A DNA stretch of 64,000 nt from Candidatus Caldatribacterium sp. (GTDB taxonomy: Bacteria > Atribacterota > Atribacteria > Atribacterales > Caldatribacteriaceae), in assembly GCA_025060675.1 (NCBI GenBank), contig JANXBI010000012.1:16530-80529 (forward strand), read 5' to 3'. Under the pieces are notes generated by a model. It saw only the letters and a list, made by a program, of their open reading frames with translations. It had not been told where the DNA came from and searched no databases. Made by a program: the position numbers and the translations under genes. Below, in pieces: positions 34,075-43,169 of the stretch (position 1 is its first letter; the number at the start of each line of letters is the position of its first letter).

Positions 34075-34598
34075 TAATACTCAAACCCCCTCCGCGCTGG
34101 TATACCCTGCTCTATAGGATGCCGAACATTCCTCATCTCCGAGACAAGATCAGCAATCGCCAGAAGTTCCTCGGGAGCCTTTCTCCCCGTGAGAACAACT
34201 TCAACCCAGGGTTTCCGGGAAAGGAGAATGGCGCTGAACGCCTCCCAAGAGAGGAGTCCCCAGGAGAAAGCATACAAGAATTCGTCAAGAATAACGAGAT
34301 CATGCGTTCCCTCAAGCAACGCCTTTTGGGCAAAATACCAACCGCACCAGAATTCCCGGACTTTCTCAGAACTTAATTGGCCTCCGCACACAAACTCTTC
34401 AGTCCCAAACTGGTAGTACTCTACTCCAGCAATAGATTGCACTGCTGCTATCTCTCCTGAGAATCGTCCTTTGAAAAAAGCAAGAAAAAGCACTCTTTTC
34501 CCGTACCCCGAAGCCCTAAGGAGTACTCCTAAAGCTGCTGAGGTCTTCCCCTTCCCATCACCAAAAAAGACCTGTATAAGCCCTTTTTCCCCGTTCAC
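34074..34598 (-). CDS. cobO: Corrinoid adenosyltransferase (CobO/BtuR type)
   Basis: Transfers adenosyl from ATP to the cobalt of reduced corrinoids to make adenosylcobalamin. It has the P-loop GDGKGKTSAALG, the mid-protein VILDEF motif, and the closing motif HPIEQGIPARRGFEY that is the family signature. The 174 residues are normal. No other cobalamin gene is in the window, and its place between rluB and aroH is not functionally obvious. It implies use of B12, by salvage or synthesis. Confidence 0.93.
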   Translation of the reverse strand: MNGEKGLIQVFFGDGKGKTSAALGVLLRASGYGKRVLFLAFFKGRFSGEIAAVQSIAGVEYYQFGTEEFVCGGQLSSEKVREFWCGWYFAQKALLEGTHDLVILDEFLYAFSWGLLSWEAFSAILLSRKPWVEVVLTGRKAPEELLAIADLVSEMRNVRHPIEQGIPARRGFEY

Positions 34599-35326
34599 TT
34601 TCTACTCCTCTCTGCAAGGTATTCCAAAAGCTTATTCTTTTCATCCTCTCGAAGATATCGCCATTCCCCTGGAGGAAGCTCGGAGTCAAGCATAATTGGT
34701 CCCATGCCTGTCCGCACGAGCCGAATCACAGGAAATCCTAGGAAATTAAAGAGAATACGAACTTCATGTTTTTTCCCCTCCGTTAGAACCACTGAAACGA
34801 GGGATGTATCTCCAGAGAAATCAAGAATTTCTCCAGCTACTATCCGGTATACCTCATCTCCATAGAGAATACCCTCCTGGAGTTGCACAAGGTGCTCCCT
34901 CTGAATTTTACCCCGAACGTACACAAGATAACGCTTTTCAACTCCAAATTTTGGATGCGTGAAAACATAGGTAAGAAAACCATCGTTTGTAAGAAGAAGC
35001 AGTCCCTCGCTGTCACGATCAAGACGACCGACCGGAAATACTCGATATGGCACATCTCGAATGAGCTCAGCGATAGTCTTACGGCCATATGGATCATGCA
35101 ACGTTGTGAGATAACCAGGTGGTTTGTGAAGCATAAGGTACACCGTACGGCACTCAACGCGCACAGGGGTATTATCCACAAATATGACATCGTCCTCCGA
35201 GACGCGAGTCGCTGGATTCGTTACCACGACACCGTTAACTGTTACCCTCCCCTCAGCGATGAGTCGATCGCATTTCCTTCGCGAAGCAATGCCAGCCCGA
35301 GCAAGGAACTTGTTGAGCCTCTCCAT
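34595..35326 (-). CDS. rluB: Pseudouridine synthase RluB/RsuA family
   Basis: Isomerises a uridine in rRNA, most likely in 23S as RluB does. An N-terminal S4 RNA-binding domain (RLNKFLARAGIASRRKCDRLI) is followed by the catalytic domain with the GRLDRDSEGLLLLTNDG motif containing the catalytic aspartate. ATG at 35326 fits the AAGGGG site, which lies in the scpB end; GTG at 35332 is an alternative that overlaps scpB by 4 nt. The scpB-rluB pairing is a common arrangement. Confidence 0.93.
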   Translation of the reverse strand: MERLNKFLARAGIASRRKCDRLIAEGRVTVNGVVVTNPATRVSEDDVIFVDNTPVRVECRTVYLMLHKPPGYLTTLHDPYGRKTIAELIRDVPYRVFPVGRLDRDSEGLLLLTNDGFLTYVFTHPKFGVEKRYLVYVRGKIQREHLVQLQEGILYGDEVYRIVAGEILDFSGDTSLVSVVLTEGKKHEVRILFNFLGFPVIRLVRTGMGPIMLDSELPPGEWRYLREDEKNKLLEYLAERSRK

Positions 35327-35328
35327 AA

Positions 35329-35874
35329 TCACCCCTTCTCCACGAAGAGGCGCTTCAATTGTTCAAACTCTTCTTCGCCCGAAAGACCGAAAACCTCAAA
35401 AAACTTCTCAGTTACTCGGTAAAGGAGAGGGCGCCCAGGAACGTTGCGCCTCCCACAGACGGTGATGAGGCCCATGGCAAGAAGGCTCCGAAGAGCCTGG
35501 GCCGAATCCACTCCTCGCTTGAGATCAATTTCTGCCTTCGTGATGGGTTGGTAGAGAGACACAATCGCCAGTGTCTCAAGAGCACCACGAGAAATAGTCC
35601 TTCTCGGGGAAAGGCAAAGGTGCTTCTGGAGAATTTCTCCATACTCAGGTTTAACCACCATTTGCCATCCCTTCCCAGTTCGCCGGATACAGAGCGCCCC
35701 GTCACGCTCTTCGTAGACTGCCTGCAGTTCTGAAAGGGCGTTAAGGATCTCATCCCTTTTCCCTCCTGTGGCCCTCTCCATTTCTTCAAGGCCCACAGGA
35801 CAAGGAGAAGAAAAAAGAAGTCCTTCAAGGAGATTTCGGAGAAACTTCTGATCGTACTCTGCCAAGGAGAACAT
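35329..35874 (-). CDS. scpB: Segregation and condensation protein B
   Basis: Winged-helix partner of ScpA in the SMC chromosome-condensation complex. The protein has two winged-helix domains, with LEGLLFSSPCPVGLEEM at the start and the conserved GALETLAIVSLYQPITKAEI and RGVDSAQALRSLLAMGLI segments ending in PGRPLLYRVTEKFFEVFGL. ATG at 35874 (with a GTG just upstream at 35877) overlaps scpA by 50 nt. The 181 residues are normal. Confidence 0.95.
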   Translation of the reverse strand: MFSLAEYDQKFLRNLLEGLLFSSPCPVGLEEMERATGGKRDEILNALSELQAVYEERDGALCIRRTGKGWQMVVKPEYGEILQKHLCLSPRRTISRGALETLAIVSLYQPITKAEIDLKRGVDSAQALRSLLAMGLITVCGRRNVPGRPLLYRVTEKFFEVFGLSGEEEFEQLKRLFVEKG

Positions 35875-36451
35875 CACCGTTCTCTTCTTGCTTCAGGTAG
35901 AGAATATTCCGAAAAACGAGATCAAGGAGCACAAGAAACGTAGCAATGACTGCCTTTCTTCCCACACAATCTTCAAAAAACTTCCCGAAAGGAACGCAAA
36001 CACCTTCTGCGCACAGGGCAAGAACCACCCTCTGCCGTTCTTCAAGAAGTCGCTCAAATTCTCCGTCGGGAAAAACAACGTTCCCATCCTTCTTCCCGCC
36101 GAGGTACCGAACGTAAAGTTCTAGAAGATCCTGAAGACTGAGATCCTCAACGCTTAGAGCTATCGAGCTCTTTATCAGCACCTTTTTACGAGATTGAGGA
36201 GCCTTAAGCGTGTTTTCTTCGCGCTCCCGGAGAACTTCAAGCGCTTCTACCAAAGCCTCGAAGAGATCTCTCTCACCTTCCTCCTCACTCTTTTGAGGAG
36301 CCTTACCTCTCGTATTTTCCTCTCCCAAGACTTTTACAAGCTCCTCTTCGAGAAAGAGGAGGAGCTCCTCAAGAATTCGTGCTTTCTCCACAAACGATGT
36401 ACACTCCCTAAAGCGTTTTTCCCAATATGCCTTAGCCTCGCGCAACTCCAT
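35825..36451 (-). CDS. scpA: Divergent ScpA-like kleisin
   Basis: Identified mainly by position before scpB and by its C-terminal winged helix (KAVIATFLVLLDLVFRNILYLKQ, with GDVLL near the end), which matches ScpA kleisins. At 208 residues it is shorter than usual. The N-terminal SMC-binding motif of ScpA (normally a FEGPLDLLL-like stretch) is not visible; the N-terminus is instead a charged helical segment (REAKAYWEKRFREC). ATG at 36451 is chosen because it overlaps trpS by only 20 nt. It could be a truncated or fast-evolving ScpA. No smc gene is in the window. Confidence 0.7.
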   Translation of the reverse strand: MELREAKAYWEKRFRECTSFVEKARILEELLLFLEEELVKVLGEENTRGKAPQKSEEEGERDLFEALVEALEVLREREENTLKAPQSRKKVLIKSSIALSVEDLSLQDLLELYVRYLGGKKDGNVVFPDGEFERLLEERQRVVLALCAEGVCVPFGKFFEDCVGRKAVIATFLVLLDLVFRNILYLKQEENGDVLLGRVRSEVSPKSP

Positions 36452-37433
36452 AGTGGATATGCATAACACGCCGTGTTTCCTCAATCGTCTCCCGAGCAAG
36501 AAGACGGGCTTTCCTACTCCCTTCAATAAGTATTTCTTTCACGAAATCAGGTTTCCCTTCATACTGGTCTCTGTGAGGGGTGATACTTTGCAAGAATGCC
36601 ATAAGTTGCTCTGCAAGCTCTTTCTTGCAAGCCACGCACCCAAGAAGCCCCTTGCGACAATCCTCTTCGATTTCCTCCCTCCGCTTGTTTCCTACAGCTT
36701 GATGAAAAGCAAAAACATTACATCGCTCAGGATGCCCAGGATCACTTTTGCGGATCTTCTCCGGATCGGTAAACATAACCATGACTTTCTCACGAATCTC
36801 CTCGGGAGATGACGAGAGGTCAATTTGGTTCCTCAGACTTTTGCTCATCTTTCTTCCATCGATACCCAGAATGCGTGGGGATTCCGTAAGCAAAGCCTGA
36901 GGCTCTGGAAAAACAGGGCCATATAGAGCGTTAAACCTTCGGGCGATTTCCCGGGTAATCTCGATATGAGGAACTTGATCTTCTCCCACCGGAACTTTAG
37001 TGGCTTTGTAAATCAAAATATCCGCAGCCATAAGCACAGGGTAACCAAGGTGTCCGTACCCTACCACCTCTTTAAGACCCATATCCTGTAACTGCTGTTT
37101 GAGAACTGGATTACGCTCAAGCCACCCTACAGGAGTAATCATAGAGAAGAGGAGATGTAGCTCCGCATGTTCTGGAACAAGAGACTGAACGATAAGGAGG
37201 CATTTCTCCGGATCCACACCCACGCTGAGCCAATCGGTAACCATGTCTATAATGTTTCTTTCAAGACCTACAGTGTCCTCAAAAGAGGTCGTAAGGGCGT
37301 GCCAATCCGCCACTCCAAAGATGCAGAAATACTCATGCTGCAGCCTTACCCAATTCCTCAAAACTCCAAAATAGTGACCAATATGCATCCTCCCTGTTGG
37401 GCGCATACCACTAAAAATCCGCTCTTTTTCCAT
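36432..37433 (-). CDS. trpS: Tryptophanyl-tRNA synthetase
   Basis: Class I synthetase charging tRNA-Trp. The HIGH motif appears as HIGHYFG, preceded by the family start FSGMRPTG, and the KMSKS motif is intact (GRKMSKSLRN). The tryptophan-binding GYPVLMAADILIYKA segment is conserved. The 333 residues are typical. It overlaps scpA by 20 nt and the upstream CCA-enzyme gene by 23 nt. Confidence 0.97.
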   Translation of the reverse strand: MEKERIFSGMRPTGRMHIGHYFGVLRNWVRLQHEYFCIFGVADWHALTTSFEDTVGLERNIIDMVTDWLSVGVDPEKCLLIVQSLVPEHAELHLLFSMITPVGWLERNPVLKQQLQDMGLKEVVGYGHLGYPVLMAADILIYKATKVPVGEDQVPHIEITREIARRFNALYGPVFPEPQALLTESPRILGIDGRKMSKSLRNQIDLSSSPEEIREKVMVMFTDPEKIRKSDPGHPERCNVFAFHQAVGNKRREEIEEDCRKGLLGCVACKKELAEQLMAFLQSITPHRDQYEGKPDFVKEILIEGSRKARLLARETIEETRRVMHIHYGVARG

Positions 37434-40020
37434 TTCTCATCCTCTCCAGAAAAGAGTGCACAAATTCTCTTCCTTCTTCAGGGGTGTGGATTTCCCCATC
37501 GACCTGGGCAAGAAGGACCTCTCGGAGAATTCTACCATATACTGGGCCTTCTGGAATGCCAAACGCCTTAAGTGCATGACCACTTAAGACAGGCTTCATA
37601 TTCCTCCACTCCTCAAGATACCTCTTGATTCTTTCGGCTACGATACTTCCATGGTACTCCGCAAGAAGGAACAAAAGAAACTCGAGCGAAAACAGGGAAC
37701 ACAGAGTGTAAATCTCCGAATTTCTCAAAAAACTGCGGCGGAGTTCTTGTACGACATACTCCTTTTGCTCCAGAAAAGTCGCGATTTTCTGCACACTCCT
37801 TTTTGAGAGGGAAAGTCGAGTCCGAAGGTCTCCAAGGCACTCCGGATTCATAGAACCCAGAAGGGGAGAGAGTTTCAAAAGTAAAGGATCACACGAAGAC
37901 GTATCATAAACGGAGAGAAACGAAAGAAGTCTATTGTACACTTCTTCAAATTCTACTTTCCAAATACACCCTGGAAAAAGAGAAGGAAACATGTCAAGTT
38001 GGTACATTCGAGAAAGGTACCTGGGAAAGTCCGGAAGAGCAAGAATAAGGCTAAGTTCTTCCTTGAGGCGATCAGGCTTGATTTTCAGAAGAAAACCTTC
38101 CCGCACCGTTTGCTTGAGAAGGCTTAAGGTAAACGGCTCGATGCTGAAACCGTACTTACCTTCAAAACGGACCGCCCGAATTGCCCGAGCAGGATCTTCC
38201 ACAAAGCTCAAAGGATGAAGAACCCGCAAGACTTTTCGCTCGAGGTCTCGCAAACCACCGAAGAAATCGAAAAGCCTGCCAAAGCTTTCAGGATGCAGGC
38301 TTATGGCCATGGCATTTACCGTGAAATCCCGTCGAAAGAGATCTCGTCGAAGATTGGCGTACTCTACCTGAGGAGGTGCACCAGGAAATGCGTAGAACTC
38401 ATGGCGGGCCGACGCTAAATCGATTCTTTTGCCATCTTTCGAAAAGAGAATAGCCGTCCCAAAAGGAGGGTATGGTACAACCTTTCCCCCAAGGTACTGC
38501 TTGAGAAGATGGGCAAACGCGATAGCATCTCCCTCAACAACAAGGTCGAGATCCTCATTTGGAACGCCGAGAATGATGTCCCGCACTACACCTCCCACAA
38601 GATATACCATGAAGCCAGCACGCTTTGCCACCTCAGCCACAGTTCCAAGGAGATTCATAGTTTCTGGTCCAAAATGAAGGTAGAGTTTTTCGGTCAGAGA
38701 GATACAAGCTAAATCCTGGACAGAAAAATTTTCCCTTCTATGCATAGCCCGAAGAACATCACTCCGCGTGATGATGCCAAGAATCCTTCCATTCTTCACC
38801 ACTGGAATACGCCCTACATCTCTTTCAACCATAAGGTTACGGATTTCTACGAGAGATGCCTCCGGCCCCACAGTTACAAGGTCTGTTGACATAAAACTTC
38901 GCACTGGAGCCTTTCTGAGCCCATGGTGCATTGCCCTTTCAACATCTCTTCTTGCTATAAGTCCGACGATTTTCCCCTCCTCATCCACAACCGGAAGACC
39001 CGAAAAACCAAAACGCATGAGGGTAGCAAAGGCCTCCTCCATGGTAGTTTCTGGGGTAACGGTTTTTACAGGATGAGACATGATGTCCATTGCTCGAGTT
39101 AGAGAAACAGACTGCCGCAAAAGGGATTGGATTTCCCTTCGTACTTCCTCGGGACTTCGATGACGAATCGTTGCTGAAGCTGCACTCTGGTGTCCTCCTC
39201 CACCGAGATTCCCCAGAATCTCATTGAGGCGAACCTCACTGAGGCGGCTCCGAGCAATAACATGGACCTTGTTTTCGTTTTCTATAGCAAAGATCCCAAA
39301 GAACACCTCAATATCTTCCGATTCCATAAGCCGATGCACAACGAGAGATAGTCCCTCCACATATTCCCTTAAAGAGAGGACGGAGAAATGAACTGGCACG
39401 CCATTGATGTGCTCTACAGTTATTGTCTGGGTGATTTCTCTGAGAACTTGCTCTTGTTTCTCCGTGAGGAGGATCTTCGTAAAACGGGAAACGTAACCCA
39501 CCAAAGCGCCTTTGGAGAGAAGGAAAGAAGCAGCACTAAAATCTGCTGCCGTTGTTGTCGGAAACGTAAAAGATCCCGTGTCTTCATAGATACCAAGAAG
39601 CAGAAGCGTTGCTTCAAGAGGGGAAAGAGGAACCCCCATCTCTCGAAGCTTCTCAACAAGAATAGTCGTACAGGCACCATAATGCTTGACGAAGGTGTGA
39701 GGGGAAATCTCGTCCTTCCCTAAAGGATGATGGTCAAAGATAAAGTATTCCACACGACCAGCTCGAATAAGGTCTCCAGCCTTGCCCAGCCGTTCAAGAT
39801 ATACGGTATCCACCACATAGATAGTTGTAACCTCATGCCAGTTTACTTCTTTCTCCGAGAGGAAGGGAAAGAACGTGCCGCAAAGAGAGAGGAAATGCCG
39901 AACATTGGGATTCATCGAGCCCCAAACCACTATTCTGGTACCAGGGAAAAGTTTGGTTACGGCGAACATTGAGGCAAAAGCATCAAAGTCCGTACCTTCA
40001 TGACTCACAACAATCCTCAT
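37411..40020 (-). CDS. cca: DHH-CBS-CCA tRNA nucleotidyltransferase fusion
   Basis: An 869-residue three-part protein. Residues 1-300 are a DHH phosphoesterase domain (EGTDFDAFA, DHH at 96-98, GIYEDTG, and DHHA1 motif GGGGH near 273). Residues about 305-430 hold two CBS domains, probable nucleotide sensors. Residues from about 445 form the class II tRNA nucleotidyltransferase, with GG at 476-477, catalytic aspartates in NEDLDLV (490, 492), and RRDFTVNAMA. Similar fusions occur in Aquifex, Thermotoga and other deep lineages, where tail addition may be split between A-adding and CC-adding enzymes; which activity this one has cannot be read. The DHH part may be a nanoRNase-like phosphatase. Confidence 0.93.
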   Translation of the reverse strand: MRIVVSHEGTDFDAFASMFAVTKLFPGTRIVVWGSMNPNVRHFLSLCGTFFPFLSEKEVNWHEVTTIYVVDTVYLERLGKAGDLIRAGRVEYFIFDHHPLGKDEISPHTFVKHYGACTTILVEKLREMGVPLSPLEATLLLLGIYEDTGSFTFPTTTAADFSAASFLLSKGALVGYVSRFTKILLTEKQEQVLREITQTITVEHINGVPVHFSVLSLREYVEGLSLVVHRLMESEDIEVFFGIFAIENENKVHVIARSRLSEVRLNEILGNLGGGGHQSAASATIRHRSPEEVRREIQSLLRQSVSLTRAMDIMSHPVKTVTPETTMEEAFATLMRFGFSGLPVVDEEGKIVGLIARRDVERAMHHGLRKAPVRSFMSTDLVTVGPEASLVEIRNLMVERDVGRIPVVKNGRILGIITRSDVLRAMHRRENFSVQDLACISLTEKLYLHFGPETMNLLGTVAEVAKRAGFMVYLVGGVVRDIILGVPNEDLDLVVEGDAIAFAHLLKQYLGGKVVPYPPFGTAILFSKDGKRIDLASARHEFYAFPGAPPQVEYANLRRDLFRRDFTVNAMAISLHPESFGRLFDFFGGLRDLERKVLRVLHPLSFVEDPARAIRAVRFEGKYGFSIEPFTLSLLKQTVREGFLLKIKPDRLKEELSLILALPDFPRYLSRMYQLDMFPSLFPGCIWKVEFEEVYNRLLSFLSVYDTSSCDPLLLKLSPLLGSMNPECLGDLRTRLSLSKRSVQKIATFLEQKEYVVQELRRSFLRNSEIYTLCSLFSLEFLLFLLAEYHGSIVAERIKRYLEEWRNMKPVLSGHALKAFGIPEGPVYGRILREVLLAQVDGEIHTPEEGREFVHSFLERMRNGKRADF

Positions 40021-40825
40021 AAGGAATCCCTACAACAAGTTCACGCAAAAAGGCGTGAAGTACCGGCCTTTTCAATTCTGCAAGGGAAAGGACCTCGTCA
40101 TGAGAGAGTGGAAAAGGGGATAAACCAGTTCCCCAGTTGGTAATGAGAGAAAGTCCAAGGACCTTCAGTCCAAGACCCATAGCGAACTTCGCTTCTTTCA
40201 CGGTAGACATTCCTACAGCATGTCCTCCAAGGTATTCCAACATACGGACTTCTGCTGCGGTTTCAAAAGAGGGACCAAGAACCCCAACATATACTCCTCG
40301 GACCGCTTCAAGACCAAAACGCCTGGCACAGGCAAGGGCGATTTCTTGAAGCTCCTCATCGAATCGCACCCGTGGTAAAGCATCAGGGACAAAAGTCCAA
40401 TCGATCTGATCCGAGAGAACAAGGATGTTCCCCGGAGGAAGGAAAGGAGAAAGACTTCCCGCTGCGTTCGTAAGGACAACGACTCGTACTCCAAGAAAGT
40501 ACCCAAAGGCAAGGGGGAGAAGAATTTCTGAAAGCCCATACCCTTCGTAGAGATGCATCCGCCCCTCGACAAAGAGAAAAGTCTTCTCTTTCCAACGCAC
40601 AAAACGAAAGATCCCCTGATGCCCGAGGACCCCTACACGAAGTGCGGGATGAAGGTCCGAGAAGGAAAGTACCATCTCAACACCTTCTTCACCATACCCA
40701 CCCCACCCGGATCCTGCTACGACAGCACACTGAGGTCTCACGGCAATGGTGCGCGCTACTTCTTCAAGACGCACAAGAATACTCTCAGGATACAAGAGCC
40801 GCAGCAAAGCTTTCCCCAGGACCAT
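39998..40825 (-). CDS. Purine nucleoside phosphorylase
   Basis: Phosphorolysis of purine nucleosides to base and pentose 1-phosphate. It belongs to the trimeric PNP/MTAP family: AGSGWGGYG phosphate loop, GRMHLYEGYGLSE, VLTNAAGSL, and GPSFETAAEVRMLEYLGGHAVGMS (purine site). The 275 residues are normal from ATG at 40825; longer readings extend into deoB. It follows deoB directly, matching the PNP-phosphopentomutase salvage route that ends in ribose 5-phosphate. Whether it prefers guanosine/inosine or methylthioadenosine is not certain. Confidence 0.93.
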   Translation of the reverse strand: MVLGKALLRLLYPESILVRLEEVARTIAVRPQCAVVAGSGWGGYGEEGVEMVLSFSDLHPALRVGVLGHQGIFRFVRWKEKTFLFVEGRMHLYEGYGLSEILLPLAFGYFLGVRVVVLTNAAGSLSPFLPPGNILVLSDQIDWTFVPDALPRVRFDEELQEIALACARRFGLEAVRGVYVGVLGPSFETAAEVRMLEYLGGHAVGMSTVKEAKFAMGLGLKVLGLSLITNWGTGLSPFPLSHDEVLSLAELKRPVLHAFLRELVVGIPYEDCCES

Positions 40826-41951
40826 ACCAGTCAACTCCGAAAAGTTCAGCAAGAGTTGCAGCAATATCAGCAAAGGTTCTCCGAACGCCTAAACATTTTC
40901 CACAAGACAAGCGTGGTGAAAACACAAGGAGAAGAGCGTATTCTCGAGAGTGATCTGTACTTGGGGTTGTTGGATCACAACCATGATCACTTGTAATAAT
41001 GAGAACGTCATCCCTACGAAGAAGCGCAAGAAATGTCTCGAGTTCTTTGTCCCAAGTCTCAAGAGCTTGGGCAAAGCCTTGAACATCATTCCTATGGCCA
41101 TAAAGGGTATCGAAATCGTTAAAATTCGCCCAAACAAGGGTAACATCACTACGCTCCGTCATCTTCCGGAACGCAGAAAAGACGTCACTGTTTCCCTTCG
41201 CCATAACGTGTTCCCCAATACCCCTTCCCGCAAAAATATCCCAAATCTTTCCGATACCCACAACTTTTTTCCCATACTGGGAGAGCACATCAAGGATAGT
41301 CTCTCTGGGAGGGGGAAGGGAAAAATCTCGCCGATTTGGAGTCCGCACGAACGATCCCGGCTCTCCTCGGAAGGGGCGGGCAATGACCCTTGCCACGGCA
41401 TGCTCCCCTGTCATAATGGACCGTATTCTCTCACACATTGCGTAAAGCTCAGCAGGAGGAACAACCTCCTCGTGAGCCGCAACCTGGAGAACGCTATCTG
41501 CAGAGGTATAGATAATAGGAAACCCTGTACGGAGGTGCTCCACACCAAGTTCCTCTATGATAGCTGTTCCTGAAGCAGGTTTGTTACCCAGTATGCGTCG
41601 TCCAATAGCTCTTTCAATGCGTTCTACCACGTCTTGAGGGAAACCATGCGGATACACAGGAAACGGTTTCTCGAGAATGATTCCTGCTATCTCCCAATGC
41701 CCACTTGTCGTGTCCTTTCCTGGGGATTGCTCAAGCATTTTCCCGTACAAACCTGAGGGGGAGATACACAAAGGTACGCCCAGAAGATCCCCAAGCATTC
41801 CAAGACCAAGCTGCGCAAGGTTCGGGAGAGAAAGGCCACCAACCGACTGTGCAACGTTTCGCAAAGTATGGCTTCCCTCATCTCCATAAAATTGCGCATC
41901 CGGGAGCGCCCCGACACCGACCCCATCAAGAAGAGCGATAAAAACTCTCAT
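40785..41951 (-). CDS. deoB: Phosphopentomutase
   Basis: Interconverts (deoxy)ribose 1- and 5-phosphates in nucleoside salvage. It is an alkaline-phosphatase superfamily metalloenzyme with DGVGVGALPDA at the N-terminus (metal aspartate), GKDTTSGHWE with the phospho-acceptor threonine, NFNDFDTLYGHRND, and TSDHGCDPTTPSTDHSRE with late metal ligands. The 388 residues are normal. The start overlaps the Nudix stop by one base (TGATG). It is paired with the purine nucleoside phosphorylase downstream. Confidence 0.97.
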   Translation of the reverse strand: MRVFIALLDGVGVGALPDAQFYGDEGSHTLRNVAQSVGGLSLPNLAQLGLGMLGDLLGVPLCISPSGLYGKMLEQSPGKDTTSGHWEIAGIILEKPFPVYPHGFPQDVVERIERAIGRRILGNKPASGTAIIEELGVEHLRTGFPIIYTSADSVLQVAAHEEVVPPAELYAMCERIRSIMTGEHAVARVIARPFRGEPGSFVRTPNRRDFSLPPPRETILDVLSQYGKKVVGIGKIWDIFAGRGIGEHVMAKGNSDVFSAFRKMTERSDVTLVWANFNDFDTLYGHRNDVQGFAQALETWDKELETFLALLRRDDVLIITSDHGCDPTTPSTDHSREYALLLVFSPRLSCGKCLGVRRTFADIAATLAELFGVDWYGPGESFAAALVS

Positions 41952-42505
41952 CAGGCTTCACCGAGCCAGTGCTGAAGGCCTATAATTGTCTTAGCGTCCT
42001 TAATCATTCCTCTCCCCAAAAGAGAGAGCACTTCATCCCTTGTGGCTTCCAAGTAATAGATAACCTCGTCCTCGTCCCCCAAATGGATCCGGTTCTCCGC
42101 AGGATGAACGTTTCTTGCCCGAAAGAAATGGATCACCTCGCTACTATACCCTGGCGCAAGGCACACCGAGAAAAGATACGACCAATCCGTCGAGAAAAAA
42201 CCCGTCTCTTCTTCAAGTTCTCGCTGAGCACAGAGGAGAGGATCTTCACCTTCCTCGAGAGTACCTGCCGGAATTTCCCAGAGCCATTCTCCGAGGGGGG
42301 CGCGAAATTGCCGGATGAGAAGCACTTTATCCTCAGGAGTCGTAGCCACAACAGTTACTGCACCTCGATGACGGACGAAAACACGTTCCATTCCTCCTCG
42401 GTACACCCTTCGAACAACCTGAAACACCTTAGTACTTAAGAGAACCTCTTCGCTCTCAACCTCAGGACCTTGAAAGTCTATCTGGCTCCTATATGGAAAG
42501 AACAC
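41951..42505 (-). CDS. Nudix hydrolase, ADP-ribose pyrophosphatase type
   Basis: Likely hydrolyses ADP-ribose or similar nucleoside diphosphate sugars. The Nudix box GTLEEGEDPLLCAQRELEEE is complete, followed by TGF. The upstream QFRAPLGEWLWEIPAG segment is typical of ADP-ribose pyrophosphatases. GTG at 42505 is chosen because GGAGAG ends 7 nt upstream; it gives 184 residues and a 17-nt overlap with the CBS gene. Ribose 5-phosphate from its reaction would meet the deoB product, which fits the neighbourhood. Confidence 0.9.
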   Translation of the reverse strand: MFFPYRSQIDFQGPEVESEEVLLSTKVFQVVRRVYRGGMERVFVRHRGAVTVVATTPEDKVLLIRQFRAPLGEWLWEIPAGTLEEGEDPLLCAQRELEEETGFFSTDWSYLFSVCLAPGYSSEVIHFFRARNVHPAENRIHLGDEDEVIYYLEATRDEVLSLLGRGMIKDAKTIIGLQHWLGEA

Positions 42506-43166
42506 GACCACTCTCTCCTTTAGGTGCAACCCACACGTGACATACAGCAATACCTCTCGTCCTTAATTCCTTCACCACCGCCTCAGGATGAAGGGTATTG
42601 ATACGAAGCACGACATACCGGTATTCAGGCTTTTCTTCCTCGTAGAAAGTGGCGAGACTCAAAATATTCAATCCGTGCTCCTTAATAACGCCAGTAACTT
42701 CGTGAAGTACCCCAGGTTTCTGGGGAAGCTCAAGGGTAATTCGCGTTCCCCCCTCTTGAACACCGAGAGTTTCTACAAAGACTTCAAAAATGTCTGACTC
42801 TGTGATAATACCTACAACTTTTCCCTCTTCTACCACTGGTAAACCACCAATCTGATTCCTCTGCATGATAAGAGCTGCTTCTTCGATAGGGACATCAGGA
42901 GATACGGTAATAACGTTACGAGTCATGATCTCTGCAACAGTCATTTTGCTCAGAAGGTAGGTAAGTTCGAAACGACTCAAAGTCGTTGCCTTCGAAGGTG
43001 AAGCCTCAAGGAGGTCGTTGTACGTGACAATGCCCACGAGTTTCCCTCCATCGACCACCGGAAGTCTTCGTACTTGACCCTCTCGCATGATCTTTTGAGC
43101 ATCGAGAATAGTAGTCGAACTGGGAATAGTGATTACCTTCCTTGTCATCCTATCTCGAACAAGCAC
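42489..43166 (-). CDS. Tandem CBS domain protein with C-terminal ACT domain
   Basis: A 225-residue AcuB-like regulatory protein. Two CBS motifs occupy residues 1-135 (LPVVDGGKLVGIVTYNDLLEA and LPVVEEGKVVGIITESDIFE in shorter units), followed by an ACT domain from about 145 (LELPQKPGVLHEVTGVIKEH) that could bind an amino acid. CBS pairs usually bind adenine nucleotides. It directly follows the 2-oxoacid:ferredoxin oxidoreductase genes, so it may tune that enzyme or branched-chain amino acid metabolism; that is inference. The start is GTG at 43166. Confidence 0.88.
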   Translation of the reverse strand: MLVRDRMTRKVITIPSSTTILDAQKIMREGQVRRLPVVDGGKLVGIVTYNDLLEASPSKATTLSRFELTYLLSKMTVAEIMTRNVITVSPDVPIEEAALIMQRNQIGGLPVVEEGKVVGIITESDIFEVFVETLGVQEGGTRITLELPQKPGVLHEVTGVIKEHGLNILSLATFYEEEKPEYRYVVLRINTLHPEAVVKELRTRGIAVCHVWVAPKGESGRVLSI

Positions 43167-43169
43167 ATC

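Noticed and set aside
36330..36370. Inverted repeat in scpA (CTCCTCTT with AAGAGGAG)
   Set aside because: It arises from repeated glutamate and leucine codons in a helical segment, so it is probably compositional.
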